From: Cytophagales bacterium
Lineage (GTDB): Bacteria; Bacteroidota; Bacteroidia; Cytophagales; Cyclobacteriaceae
Length of the DNA: 64,000 nucleotides
Assembly: GCA_020402945.1 (NCBI GenBank)
Contig: JADBYQ010000029.1
Location: 26,011 to 90,010 of the forward strand
Direction: 5' to 3'
Below, piece by piece: positions 16,578 to 26,224 of the stretch. The notes below the pieces were generated by a model. The model searched no databases. It had not been told where the DNA came from and saw nothing but the letters and a program-made list of their open reading frames with translations. The translations under genes were made by a program, and so were the position numbers. Positions within the stretch are counted from its first letter, which is position 1, and every line of letters begins with the position of its first letter.

Positions 16578-16701
16578 AGCGGTAAGTTTAGGTAAACGGA
16601 AAAAATCATTAGTTGAATGTAAGATTAGCTTTATGGATCGAAATAGTAAACTTAATTCTCACCTTTTTTTATTTGCCAAAACCGCATCATTTCACGCTTG
16701 A

Positions 16702-17412
16702 TCACTTAATCAACGACAAATAATGGGGAAACATCTCTCGCCATACAGGCCAATCATGATTGGCACCGTGCCGAACATCGAGCCAATGGTGCATCCCTTT
16801 ATTGCGTAAAATGCCTGCCATTTTCTCGTTGGCATCCCAACACATATCGTTAGTGCCCGTTCCCAGAACCGTAAACTGGTCCCACAAGAATCCATCATTA
16901 GCGTCAGGCAGGAAGTCCGGGGGGTTGTTAAAAAAAACATTATCGTCATAATGACCATCTAATTGATCTTTGATATCAAAGGCAGCACCCATGTTAAAAA
17001 CATACTTGACAACTTCCGGATGCTTATAGGCAAAATTAGTTGCGTGGTAACCTCCAAAACTACAACCTGCTGTAGCTACCCTACCAACCCCTGTTTCGTT
17101 CTGAGCGAGTGGTATTAACTCATGAAGCAACATCTGATCATACCAAATGTGATTCTTTACCCTGTCGGCCGGGTGGATACCTTTGTTATACCAGCTTAAC
17201 TCATCGATCCCATCTACACAGTAAATTTTTACCAGACCCTCATCCAGAAACCAGTTAACGCTCTCGATCAATTTGAAATCTTTATTCTCATAATACTTAC
17301 CCATCGAAGTAGGAAATAGAATGACAGGATAGCCCCTATGACCAAATGCCAAAACATTAATGTGTTGGCTCAAACGAGGAGAATACCAGCGATGTAGATG
17401 TTCGTGAGGCAT
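16702..17412 (-). CDS. Esterase, alpha/beta hydrolase (esterase D-like)
   Basis: A 236-residue protein with nucleophile elbow GCSFGG (Ser near residue 118), the strand VAFGHRGYPVILFPTSMGKY and a C-terminal His in VRHGANHDWPVW. No signal peptide is visible, so it is probably cytosolic. It is the first gene of the minus-strand ligase cluster and diverges from a second, Fes-like esterase at 17488, with only 75 bp between them. The pair flanking a shared regulatory region suggests both act on the cluster's product, for example by releasing or activating an ester. The substrate is unknown. Confidence 0.8.
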   Translation of the reverse strand: MPHEHLHRWYSPRLSQHINVLAFGHRGYPVILFPTSMGKYYENKDFKLIESVNWFLDEGLVKIYCVDGIDELSWYNKGIHPADRVKNHIWYDQMLLHELIPLAQNETGVGRVATAGCSFGGYHATNFAYKHPEVVKYVFNMGAAFDIKDQLDGHYDDNVFFNNPPDFLPDANDGFLWDQFTVLGTGTNDMCWDANEKMAGILRNKGMHHWLDVRHGANHDWPVWREMFPHYLSLIK

Positions 17413-17427
17413 AAGGCAGGGATTGAG

Positions 17428-17461
17428 TTGAGATTTACTACTTTTGATTTTTATAAATTTG
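17428..17461 (+). promoter_or_regulatory. Promoter of the Fes-like esterase (TTG-N23-TAAATTTG)
   Basis: TTG at 17428-17430 and TAAATTTG at 17454-17461 fit the Bacteroidota -33/-7 pattern, 27 bp before the GTG start. The minus-strand esterase must use the same 75-bp gap, but no equally good box is seen for it. Confidence 0.5.
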
Positions 17462-17487
17462 GTAAAAAATTAATCTAAAGACAAACC

Positions 17488-18315
17488 GTGTCAGAACTGT
17501 CCACAATAAACAGCCAAAACATTGCCTATCGAGAAGAAAAAATAAAGGGTATTCACTCGAATTTGCTGAATAGAAATGTGGACGTCAACATATTGACTCC
17601 TGTGGCACTAAATCTGCCAATCTATCCATTATTGTTACTTAACGATGGGCAAGATATGGACGGGCTGCGGGTGAAAAAAGCGGTAGAGGAGCTGGTTCAG
17701 AAACAACAAATACCACCGATTATCATTGCCGGTGTGGTAGCTGGTGATCGGCTTCAAGAGTACGGAGTGGCTTCCAGAAAAGACTACCTAAAACGAGGTA
17801 GTCGCGCAAAGGCCTATTCGACCTATATCGCTGGTGAGTTATTGCCTTTCCTAAAACATCAGTACCCTGTCTCCACAGACCCAGCACATCGAGTCATAGC
17901 TGGGTGCTCCATGGGTGGGCTTAGCGCCATGGATATCGCCTGGAATCACCCGGATCTTTTTGAAAAAGTGGGCGCGTTTAGTGGATCATTTTGGTGGCGA
18001 AAACGCAATAGCCACAGCATGTTCTATTCCGATCACCGCGATCGACTTATGCATCAGGAAATCCGGCATGGTAAAAAGAAAGAAAATTTGAAATTCTGGC
18101 TTCAAACAGGTGCACTGGATGAAATGGGTGATCGCAACAAGAATGGAATAATTGATTCTATTGATGACACACTAGACTTGATTGCCGAACTAACAAAAAA
18201 AGGCTATCGCCCTTTTCATGATATTCAATATTATGAAATGAAAGATGGCAAGCACAACCTAGAAACGTGGGCTGAAGCGATGCCGGTGTTTCTGCAATGG
18301 GCTTTTGGAAAATAA
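17488..18315 (+). CDS. Enterochelin-esterase-like alpha/beta hydrolase
   Basis: A 275-residue protein of the esterase D/Fes family: LPIYPLLLLNDGQDMDGLRV near the N-terminus, nucleophile elbow GCSMGG (near residue 155), and a C-terminal His in MKDGKHNLETWAEA. It starts at GTG 17488; no signal peptide is visible. It diverges from the other esterase gene of the ligase cluster, from which it may have been duplicated. It is followed 17 bp later by the Uma2-family gene, which is probably an unrelated neighbour. It could hydrolyse an ester or amide made by the cluster, but the substrate is unknown. Confidence 0.82.
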   Translation: MSELSTINSQNIAYREEKIKGIHSNLLNRNVDVNILTPVALNLPIYPLLLLNDGQDMDGLRVKKAVEELVQKQQIPPIIIAGVVAGDRLQEYGVASRKDYLKRGSRAKAYSTYIAGELLPFLKHQYPVSTDPAHRVIAGCSMGGLSAMDIAWNHPDLFEKVGAFSGSFWWRKRNSHSMFYSDHRDRLMHQEIRHGKKKENLKFWLQTGALDEMGDRNKNGIIDSIDDTLDLIAELTKKGYRPFHDIQYYEMKDGKHNLETWAEAMPVFLQWAFGK

Positions 18316-18332
18316 TTTTGTAATTTCGAATC

Positions 18333-18869
18333 ATGCTTATTGAAATTCCATCTCCGCCACGCACCATTATAGAAGTATTTAAAATGCTTCCTGAGGGGAC
18401 GTTGGCCGAGTTAATCAATGGACACATTTATATGTCACCAGCACCATCCAATAAACACCAGCGAGTTTTAAAAAAGTTTTTAAAGTTGATGGACGATTTC
18501 ATAATCAAAAATGACCTGGGAGAATTATTTGTTTCCCCAATTGATATATTTTTTGATAGTCACTCAAATGCCGTTCAGCCGGACCTTGCTTTCATTTCGA
18601 AAGAAAACCCAAATCAGCCGATGGACTTTGAACCCTTTCACGGAAGCCCAGATATTTTGGTAGAGTTCCTTTCTCCTAGCAACGAAAAACATGATCGTTT
18701 CGTAAAAAAAGATCTTTACGAAAAATTTGGCGTGAAGGAATATTGGATCATTGATCCGGATACCAAAGAAAGTTTCGTATTTCAATTGGTAGAAAACAAG
18801 TACATTTTATCAAAGCGAGATAATGGCCAACTTTTCTCCCCTCTCTTTAATCACTCGTTTACCATCTAA
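18333..18869 (+). CDS. Uma2 family endonuclease-like protein (DUF820)
   Basis: A 178-residue protein of the Uma2/DUF820 family, a branch of the PD-(D/E)xK nuclease fold. Visible elements are GTLAELINGHIYMSPAPS near the start, NAVQPDLAFIS (catalytic Asp), DILVEFLSPSN (catalytic Glu strand) and the GVKEYWIIDP ending. The cellular role is poorly known, though members are abundant in several phyla and often occur as scattered paralogues. It is 3 bp upstream of the HAD gene, so they are probably co-transcribed. Confidence 0.85.
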   Translation: MLIEIPSPPRTIIEVFKMLPEGTLAELINGHIYMSPAPSNKHQRVLKKFLKLMDDFIIKNDLGELFVSPIDIFFDSHSNAVQPDLAFISKENPNQPMDFEPFHGSPDILVEFLSPSNEKHDRFVKKDLYEKFGVKEYWIIDPDTKESFVFQLVENKYILSKRDNGQLFSPLFNHSFTI

Positions 18870-18872
18870 GTT

Positions 18873-19484
18873 TTGTCGTCAATTAACAACGTTATTTTCG
18901 ATCTGGGCGGAGTGCTCATCGATTGGAACCCACGCTATCTCTATCGCAAGATTTTCAACACAGAAGAAGAGATCACCTGGTTTTTGGAAAATGTGTGCAC
19001 GCCTGAGTGGAACGACAAACAAGATGGCGGCCGTTCTTTTGAAGAAGCTACGAATGAACTGATTGCCAAATTTCCAGATCATGAATCAGCCATTCGCGCC
19101 TGGTATGGGCGCTGGCAAGAAACCATTGGAGGCCGTATTCACGAAACAGTAGAACTACTCGCTGAGATCAAGGAATCTAAAAAATACAAACTCTACGCTC
19201 TCACTAATTGGTCTGCCGAAACGTTCCCATGGGCATTAGCCAACTTCGACTTTCTTCATTGGTTCGATGGCATTGTTGTTTCGGGTGTTGAAAAAACCAG
19301 AAAGCCGTTTCCCGAATTTTATCAAATACTTTTTGATCGATATCAAATCAATCCGGCACAAGCGATTTTCATTGACGACAATATCAAAAACGTAGAGGGC
19401 GCTCTAAAAGTAGGATTGCCCACGATTCATTTTCAATCGGCAGACCAAACAAAAAGGGAGCTAGTAAAAGCAAAAGTGATTTAA
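18873..19484 (+). CDS. HAD-superfamily hydrolase, YihX-like
   Basis: A 203-residue HAD subfamily I phosphatase. Motif I is VIFDLGGVLIDW (nucleophile Asp10, with Gly in place of the second Asp, as in the YihX/epoxide-hydrolase N-terminal group). Motif II is YALTNWSAE, motif III has EKTRKPFPEFY, and motif IV is AIFIDDNIKNV. Members dephosphorylate small sugar phosphates. The start is a TTG at 18873, 3 bp after the Uma2 stop; no better start precedes motif I. It converges on lpd with a shared terminator between. Confidence 0.88.
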   Translation: MSSINNVIFDLGGVLIDWNPRYLYRKIFNTEEEITWFLENVCTPEWNDKQDGGRSFEEATNELIAKFPDHESAIRAWYGRWQETIGGRIHETVELLAEIKESKKYKLYALTNWSAETFPWALANFDFLHWFDGIVVSGVEKTRKPFPEFYQILFDRYQINPAQAIFIDDNIKNVEGALKVGLPTIHFQSADQTKRELVKAKVI

Positions 19485-19539
19485 CTGTTTTCACTTCAAT
19501 TACGAGTTGTTCACAGAGAGGAGAAAGAGATTTAACTAA

Positions 19540-19573
19540 CAAAAAAGCCCCGCAATCAGCGAGGCTTTTTTAA
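19540..19573. terminator. Bidirectional intrinsic terminator
   Basis: AAAAAAGCCCCGC (19541-19553) pairs with GCGAGGCTTTTTT (19559-19571), with T-runs on both strands. It lies between the convergent HAD and lpd genes. Confidence 0.85.
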
Positions 19574-19588
19574 TAACTCAACTTAAGA

Positions 19589-20980
19589 CTATAAATGAAT
19601 CACTTCCCCATACGCAGCCGCGGCCGCTTCCATAATCGCTTCGCTCATAGTAGGGTGTGGATGCACGGTTTTGATTACATCATGGCCAGTCGTCTCCAAC
19701 TTACGAGCTGATACCACTTCTGCAATCATCTCAGTTACATTCGCGCCAATCATATGCGCGCCTAACCACTCACCATACTTTGCATCGAAGATCACCTTTA
19801 CAAAACCATCACTGGCCCCAGCTGCTTTTGCTTTACCGGAAGCTGTAAACGGAAACTTACCCACTTTAATTTGGTAGCCTGCTTTCTTCGCAGCCTCTTC
19901 AGTATAACCCACGGATGCAATCTCGGGAGAACAATAAGTACAGCCCGGTATATTATTATAATTAAGTGGTTCAGGTTTTTTGCCTGCAATATTCTCCACG
20001 CAAATAATTCCCTCCGCTGAAGCAACGTGTGCCAATGCAGGGCCGTTGGTAATATCACCGATCGCATAAACGCCCGCTACATTTGTTTTATAAAAGGCAT
20101 CTACTATTACTTTTCCTTTTTCGTTCTTCACCCCTACTTCTTCTAAGCCAAGATTTTCTAAATTGGTAGAAACACCTACCGCAGAGAGCACTACATCGGC
20201 TTCTATTTTAATTTCCCCGGTCGGAGTTTTTACTGTCGCTACACAACCCTTGCCACTCGTATCTACTTTCGTTACTTCAGAGCTAGTATAAATAGTAATT
20301 CCCGATTTCTTGAACGATTTTTCCAATTGCTTAGAAACCTCTTCATCTTCTACTGGTACAATGCGAGGCAAAAATTCTACGATGGTAACTTCTACGCCAA
20401 TGGTATTGTAGAAATAAGCGAACTCCACCCCTATAGCACCTGATCCTACAACCAGCATTTTCTGTGGCTTGAAGGGAAGCACCATCGCATCGCGGTAGCC
20501 AATGATTTTTTTGTTGTCTATTTTAAGTGCAGGTAATTCACGTGAGCGCGCACCAGTAGCTAATATAATATGCTTGGCATCGTAGTCCGTTTTCTTGCCA
20601 GCGGCATCGGTCACTTCTACCTTGCCACCTTTCTTTAACTTTCCATGCCCTTCAATCTGATCGATCTTGTTTTTCTTGAATAGAAATTGTACACCCTTGC
20701 TCATGCCAGCAGCCACATCGCGACTACGTTTTACCATTGCCGCCATATCTGGCGAGGCTTCTTTCACATCAATTCCATAGTCTTTCGCGTGTCTTATGTA
20801 TTCAAATACATTTGCGCTCTTTAGAAGCGCTTTTGTGGGAATGCACCCCCAATTCAGGCAAATTCCGCCCAATTCAGCCTTTTCAACAACACCCACTTTC
20901 ATGCCTAACTGAGAAGCACGGATAGCTGCCACATAGCCTCCCGGGCCAGAGCCAATAACAATTACATCATAACTCGCCAT
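19589..20980 (-). CDS. lpdA: Dihydrolipoyl dehydrogenase (E3), first paralogue
   Basis: A 463-residue flavoprotein: FAD-binding VIVIGSGPGGYVAAIRA, redox-active disulfide GGICLNWGCIPTKALL, NAD site MLVVGSGAIGVEFAYF, and the catalytic C-terminal HPHPTMSEAIMEA. It reoxidises the lipoyl group of 2-oxoacid dehydrogenase complexes or the glycine cleavage system. No E1 or E2 genes are adjacent. A second E3 lies in the 2-oxoglutarate dehydrogenase operon at 35999, so this copy probably serves pyruvate dehydrogenase or another complex. A TAATTTTG box on the minus strand (21004-21011) is a plausible promoter. Confidence 0.94.
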   Translation of the reverse strand: MASYDVIVIGSGPGGYVAAIRASQLGMKVGVVEKAELGGICLNWGCIPTKALLKSANVFEYIRHAKDYGIDVKEASPDMAAMVKRSRDVAAGMSKGVQFLFKKNKIDQIEGHGKLKKGGKVEVTDAAGKKTDYDAKHIILATGARSRELPALKIDNKKIIGYRDAMVLPFKPQKMLVVGSGAIGVEFAYFYNTIGVEVTIVEFLPRIVPVEDEEVSKQLEKSFKKSGITIYTSSEVTKVDTSGKGCVATVKTPTGEIKIEADVVLSAVGVSTNLENLGLEEVGVKNEKGKVIVDAFYKTNVAGVYAIGDITNGPALAHVASAEGIICVENIAGKKPEPLNYNNIPGCTYCSPEIASVGYTEEAAKKAGYQIKVGKFPFTASGKAKAAGASDGFVKVIFDAKYGEWLGAHMIGANVTEMIAEVVSARKLETTGHDVIKTVHPHPTMSEAIMEAAAAAYGEVIHL

Positions 20981-21082
20981 AGAATTTGCTTTTTTAGAAC
21001 GGCCAAAATTAAACCAAAATCTGATGTGGAAAAAAGATTAGTTTTGGGATCAAATTGTTGATTTCTCACACAAATTCAGTCT

Positions 21083-21829
21083 ATGAAACTACTGCAAAAT
21101 AGAACTGCGCTCATCACAGGCGCCTCCAAAGGAATAGGCAAAGCCATCGCGATCAAATTTGCCGAGCAAGGTGCCAACGTTGCCTTTACCTATTTATCAA
21201 GTGTAGAACAAGGCCAAGCGTTGGAGGCAGAACTGGCTGCCAAAGGTGTGAAGGCAAAAGGCTATCGCTCCGATGCTTCAGATTTCGCACAAGCTGATAA
21301 ACTAATCAATAATGTGGTGACTGAATTTGGCTCTCTGGATATTCTAGTGAACAATGCCGGCATCACGATGGACAATTTGCTGCTTCGAATGACAGAAGAG
21401 GCGTGGGACAAAATCATCAACGTAAATTTGAAATCGTGCTTCAATACCGTAAAAGCTGCCTGCAAACCCATGATGAAACAAAAAGGAGGCTCCATTATTA
21501 ACATGACCTCCGTTGTAGGGCTGAAAGGAAATGCTGGTCAAGCAAATTATGCGGCATCCAAAGCAGGTATTATTGGATTCACAAAATCAATCGCGTTAGA
21601 GTTAGGTTCACGCGGCATCCGATCTAACGCCATTGCTCCTGGTTTTATCGAAACCGAAATGACAGGCAAGCTGGATGAAAAAACAGTGCAAAGCTGGCGC
21701 GATGCGATTCCATTAAAGAGAGGTGGTAAACCCGAAGACGTGGCCGATGCATGTGTGTTTTTAGCATCGGATATGTCGACTTACATTTCGGGGCAGGTTA
21801 TACAGGTAGATGGAGGAATGCTGACATAA
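21083..21829 (+). CDS. fabG: 3-oxoacyl-ACP reductase FabG
   Basis: A 248-residue short-chain dehydrogenase: cofactor motif TGASKGIGKA (about residues 12-21), LVNNAGIT, catalytic Ser in MTSVVGLKGN, YAASKAG (Tyr/Lys), and the FabG-type ending GQVIQVDGGMLT. It reduces 3-oxoacyl-ACP in the fatty-acid elongation cycle with NADPH. The length is typical. It is monocistronic, divergent from lpd, with a TAGTTTTG box at 21040-21047. The close match throughout favours true FabG over another SDR, although acyl-carrier genes are not nearby. Confidence 0.88.
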   Translation: MKLLQNRTALITGASKGIGKAIAIKFAEQGANVAFTYLSSVEQGQALEAELAAKGVKAKGYRSDASDFAQADKLINNVVTEFGSLDILVNNAGITMDNLLLRMTEEAWDKIINVNLKSCFNTVKAACKPMMKQKGGSIINMTSVVGLKGNAGQANYAASKAGIIGFTKSIALELGSRGIRSNAIAPGFIETEMTGKLDEKTVQSWRDAIPLKRGGKPEDVADACVFLASDMSTYISGQVIQVDGGMLT

Positions 21830-21917
21830 AAAGCATTTTGTCTATCTACTTTTTCAATCTAAATGTATTACCAAACACTTGTGAGTAAAACTTTCTTAAC
21901 AAATTTTTAAGTAAGCA

Positions 21918-21949
21918 TTTGGAAACTCTACTAAACTAGTATACGTTTG
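21918..21949 (+). promoter_or_regulatory. Promoter of the methionine operon (TTTG-N20-TACGTTTG)
   Basis: TTTG at 21918-21921 and TACGTTTG at 21942-21949 are 20 bp apart, an excellent match to the Bacteroidota sigma-A promoter. Transcription would begin about 10 bases before the first structured part of the SAM riboswitch leader. Confidence 0.75.
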
Positions 21950-21980
21950 TGTCATCATAATCGGTGAAGCCAAAAGCCAA

Positions 21981-22088
21981 CCGATTTATATAGAAGCGTG
22001 GAGAGAACAGGCTCTTTGAAACGCTAGCAACCCCGAAAAAGGTGCTAATTCCTGCCTCAAAGAAGGTCTTTGAGGAAATATAAACCGG
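21981..22088 (+). promoter_or_regulatory. SAM-I (S-box) riboswitch
   Basis: The S-box elements are present in order. P1 is CCGATTTATAT (21981-21991) with ATATAAACCGG (22078-22088). P2 is AGCGT...ACGCT (21995-22025), enclosing GGAGAGAACAGGCTCTTTGA and followed by AGCAACCCC. The core is GGTGCTAATTCCTGCC. P4 is CTCAAAGA/TCTTTGAG. An upstream ATCGGT (21960-21965) can pair with ACCGAT at the start of P1 and so compete with it. P1 ends 1 base before the ATG of a leader peptide rather than before a terminator. The structure should report S-adenosylmethionine to the metY-metX-hom operon. Confidence 0.92.
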
Positions 22089-22089
22089 T

Positions 22090-22212
22090 ATGAAAATGAA
22101 AAGATTTATCATTCAGTCAATCACCCAAGGGAAACACCTCCTCCTAAATTTCTTTTATTCCATTCAATATCAACAGTGCAGCATGTGTTGTTGCTCTGTA
22201 CGTTGTTGGTAA
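22090..22212 (+). CDS. Cys-rich leader peptide of the met operon (40 aa)
   Basis: An ATG directly after riboswitch P1 opens a 40-codon frame ending at TAA 22210-22212. The peptide starts MKMKRFIIQSITQGKHLLLN and ends QQCSMCCCSVRCW, with five Cys codons among the last eleven, then Trp and stop. A hairpin follows (22202-22235), and its downstream arm can also pair with the Cys codons themselves. This is the classic layout of translation-coupled attenuation, here sensing charged tRNA-Cys and so sulfur supply. No homologue function is known to me. Composition and position, not homology, support it being translated. Confidence 0.65.
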   Translation: MKMKRFIIQSITQGKHLLLNFFYSIQYQQCSMCCCSVRCW

Positions 22213-22238
22213 TGATCGGTTGATCGTCCAACAACACA
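22184..22238 (+). promoter_or_regulatory. Candidate attenuator with mutually exclusive RNA hairpins
   Basis: Structure A: GTTGTTGG (22202-22209) with CCAACAAC (22228-22235), extended by an inner ATGATC/GATCGT stem of six pairs. Structure B: TGTGTTGTTG (22184-22193, the Cys codons) with CAACAACACA (22229-22238), ten pairs. The two cannot coexist. A ribosome stalled in the Cys run would mask the 5' arm of B. No T-run follows A, so control would have to act by Rho, by another downstream structure, or on translation. Confidence 0.55.
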
Positions 22239-22297
22239 CTAGCGCACGGCCTACCGAGTGACGGGTATGGTTATGGCTAAGTTTTCTTCTACGTTAA

Positions 22298-23668
<1,371 letters not shown>

Positions 23669-23742
23669 TTGGCTTCCTGCTGCATGTTTCAGGCTACAAG
23701 TAGTTTGAAGCATGTGGCCTGTAGCTTGTAATCAAAAAAAGA

Positions 23743-24837
23743 ATGATAAAATCAGAATCCATCTTTCATTTTGAAGAAGAGTTTGAGTTAGAGTCGGGGG
23801 CAAAGCTCCCCGGCTTTCAACTTAAATACACTACGTTAGGGCAGTTGAACAAAGACAGAAGCAACGTGGTTTGGATTTGTCATGCCCTCACGGGCAGCTC
23901 TGACTTTACGGATTGGTGGAAAGATTTTTTCGTAGAAGGAAGCCCCTTTGACCCGCGCGATTATTTTATCATCTGTGCGAATACACTGGGTGGATGTTAT
24001 GGCTCAACCGGGCCGCTGTCAATTAATCCTGCCACAGGCAAAAGCTATTTTCATGATTTTCCTCTGACTACCAATAGGGACATCATACAAGCGTTTGATC
24101 TGCTTCGACAAGATTTGGGAATTAACAAAGTCCACACTCTAATAGGTGGGTCGCTGGGAGGCCAGCAAACGCTGGAGTGGGCGATCGCGCAACCTTCGGT
24201 GTTTGATCACCTAATCGCTATTGCCTGCAATGCGCAACATTCGCCATGGGGAATTGCCTTCAATGAAGCCCAGCGGATGGCCATTGAAGCAGATGTCACC
24301 TGGAAAGAGAACGATGCAAGAGCAGGAATTGAAGGGATGAAGGCAGCTAGAGCGATGGGAATGATTTCTTACAGAACGTATGACACCTATCTATCAACTC
24401 AATCCGAGAAAGGGATTGAAAAAATAGACAACTACAGAGCGGCTTCGTATCAAAAATACCAAGGCCAAAAACTAGCAAGTCGTTTTAACGCATTTACTTA
24501 TTGGACACTTTCAAAAGCAATGGACAGTCACCATGTAGGTAGAGGAAGGGGTAGCGTGTCAAATGCATTGAAACAAATAAAAGCTAAAACATTGGTAGTA
24601 GGAATAGAGAATGATTTGTTATACCCAGTTCAAGAGCAAAAGTCTCTGGCAGACGCCATCCCCGGTGCTGTGTTTGAAGGACTCACTTCGCTCTATGGGC
24701 ATGATGGATTCTTGGTAGAGTTTGATCAGTTTAAGAATATCGTAAGGAGATTCTTGCGTGCAGAAACAAAAAACAATGAACGAGTGTTGCAAGAAACACC
24801 GTACGACTTCAAATCATTAGAAGACTATAATCAGTAA
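23743..24837 (+). CDS. metX: Homoserine O-acetyltransferase (MetX)
   Basis: A 364-residue alpha/beta-hydrolase-fold acyltransferase. It contains VWICHALTGSSDFTDWW, NTLGGCYGSTGPLSINP, the nucleophile elbow LIGGSLGGQQTLEWA (Ser near 141), and the catalytic His in YGHDGFLVE. It acetylates homoserine with acetyl-CoA to give the substrate of MetY. It lies 74 bp after metY and 3 bp before hom. The 74-bp gap contains an imperfect repeat, GCATGT...GGCTACAAG / GCATGT...CCTGTAGC, that may be an RNA hairpin. A MetX relative using succinyl-CoA cannot be excluded from sequence alone. Confidence 0.93.
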   Translation: MIKSESIFHFEEEFELESGAKLPGFQLKYTTLGQLNKDRSNVVWICHALTGSSDFTDWWKDFFVEGSPFDPRDYFIICANTLGGCYGSTGPLSINPATGKSYFHDFPLTTNRDIIQAFDLLRQDLGINKVHTLIGGSLGGQQTLEWAIAQPSVFDHLIAIACNAQHSPWGIAFNEAQRMAIEADVTWKENDARAGIEGMKAARAMGMISYRTYDTYLSTQSEKGIEKIDNYRAASYQKYQGQKLASRFNAFTYWTLSKAMDSHHVGRGRGSVSNALKQIKAKTLVVGIENDLLYPVQEQKSLADAIPGAVFEGLTSLYGHDGFLVEFDQFKNIVRRFLRAETKNNERVLQETPYDFKSLEDYNQ

Positions 24838-24840
24838 AAA

Positions 24841-26067
24841 ATGAAGAAAAAATTAAAAATCGGTTTGTTTGGTTTTGGTGTAGTAGGGCAAGGCCTTTAT
24901 CATGTACTCAACGAAACACATGGTGTAAAAGCAGAGATCAAAAAGATATGCGTTAAAAACAAAGACAAGCAGCGCAATCTGGATAGCGCCATTTTTACGT
25001 ACGAAAAGAATGACATTCTCTTCGATCCTGACATTGACATTGTTGTCGAACTTATCGATGATGCCTCCGCAGCTTTTGAAATCGTAAAGGCAGCCTTGCG
25101 CAACGGTAAACATGTGGTTACCGCGAACAAGAGAATGTTGGCCGAAAATCTTCAGGAGATTTACTCTCTCCAGAAAAGATATGACCGTTCTGTTCTTTAC
25201 GAGGGGTCGGTTTGCGGAAGCATACCTATTTTAAGAAATCTGGAGGAATATTATGACAATGATTTGATCACTAGTATTGAAGGAATTTTTAATGGCTCTA
25301 CCAATTACATTTTAACGAAGGTCTTTGAAGAAAGAAAAAGTTATACAGAGGCGTTAAAAGCTGCACAAGATCTTGGCTTTGCCGAAAGCGATCCCTCGCT
25401 AGATGTGAAAGGATATGATGCCAAATTCAAGTTGACGATCGCCATCGCTCATACGTTTGGCGTATTTGTCAAACCAGAGAAAATCATCAACGTGGGTATT
25501 GATAAAATCTCTGCGGTGGATCTAAAGTACGCAAGGGAAAATAATCTAACCATCAAGTTGGTGGCACGTGCCTACAAGCTGGGGGGCAAAATTGTTGGCT
25601 TTGTTGCTCCTCAATTCATTCCTTCCGACCACATGCTCGCTTCAGTTCGCAACGAGTACAATGCGGTCTTAGTGGAGGGTGCTTTTGCCGAGAAGCAGGT
25701 TTTTATTGGAAAAGGGGCTGGAGGTTACCCTACAGGTTCGGCTGTACTTTCTGACATTTCAGCCTTAACTTTTGATTATCGCTACGAATACAAAAAGTTC
25801 ACACAAGGCGAGGGATTCTCCTTCTCTAACAGCGCCAAAGTAGATGTTGTCATTAGTTTTAACGAAAAGTCAGCCATCTCACCCTCAGATTTCGAGACTT
25901 TCAAAGGCGGCTACCAAGGAACCGGGCACCAGTATATGACCGGCTCAATCTCTCTTGAAAAACTACAATCACTATCGAAACGGGAGGATGTAAGTGTCAT
26001 TCTGGCGCCCCAGTTGAACTTAGACGCTACTGAACAAAACGCGGCTAAAGAGGTTTTGGCCGTTTGA
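24841..26067 (+). CDS. hom: Homoserine dehydrogenase
   Basis: A 408-residue protein with N-terminal NAD(P) motif KIGLFGFGVVGQGLYHVL, VTANKRMLAEN, EGSVCGSIPILRNLEEYY, the signature GIFNGSTNYILTKVFEE, and the catalytic region AQDLGFAESDPSLDVKGYDA. It reduces aspartate semialdehyde to homoserine. There is no C-terminal ACT domain of the usual length, so feedback by threonine may be absent. It begins 3 bp after metX, so metY-metX-hom forms a compact route from aspartate semialdehyde to homocysteine. Confidence 0.93.
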   Translation: MKKKLKIGLFGFGVVGQGLYHVLNETHGVKAEIKKICVKNKDKQRNLDSAIFTYEKNDILFDPDIDIVVELIDDASAAFEIVKAALRNGKHVVTANKRMLAENLQEIYSLQKRYDRSVLYEGSVCGSIPILRNLEEYYDNDLITSIEGIFNGSTNYILTKVFEERKSYTEALKAAQDLGFAESDPSLDVKGYDAKFKLTIAIAHTFGVFVKPEKIINVGIDKISAVDLKYARENNLTIKLVARAYKLGGKIVGFVAPQFIPSDHMLASVRNEYNAVLVEGAFAEKQVFIGKGAGGYPTGSAVLSDISALTFDYRYEYKKFTQGEGFSFSNSAKVDVVISFNEKSAISPSDFETFKGGYQGTGHQYMTGSISLEKLQSLSKREDVSVILAPQLNLDATEQNAAKEVLAV

Positions 26068-26118
26068 TGAGTAGGTCAAAGCATCGATAAATTCAAGAAG
26101 TTAAACAAATCGTTTACG

Positions 26119-26145
26119 GAGGCAGCCAAGTGGTTGCCTTTTTGC
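26119..26145 (+). terminator. Terminator of the met operon
   Basis: AGGCAGCC (26120-26127) pairs with GGTTGCCT (26132-26139) and is followed by a run of T. It ends the metY-metX-hom transcript before the nqrF promoter. Confidence 0.75.
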
Positions 26146-26173
26146 TTTTTGAAGCGATTTTTAAAGTGGGGAA

Positions 26174-26205
26174 TTGATAGTTTTTACACCCGATTCCTAT
26201 ATTTG
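26174..26205 (+). promoter_or_regulatory. Promoter of nqrF (TTG-N21-TATATTTG)
   Basis: TTG at 26174-26176 and TATATTTG at 26198-26205, 20 bp before the ATG at 26225. It shows that nqrF is transcribed on its own. Confidence 0.7.
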
Positions 26206-26224
26206 TAGTCTTTAATTCCAATCT

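Noticed and set aside
23669..23742. Repeat GCATGT...GGCTACAAG / GCATGT...CCTGTAGC between metY and metX as a second regulatory switch
   Set aside because: Only short, imperfect matches, no second riboswitch motif, and no terminator T-run. It may be a decayed intergenic repeat.
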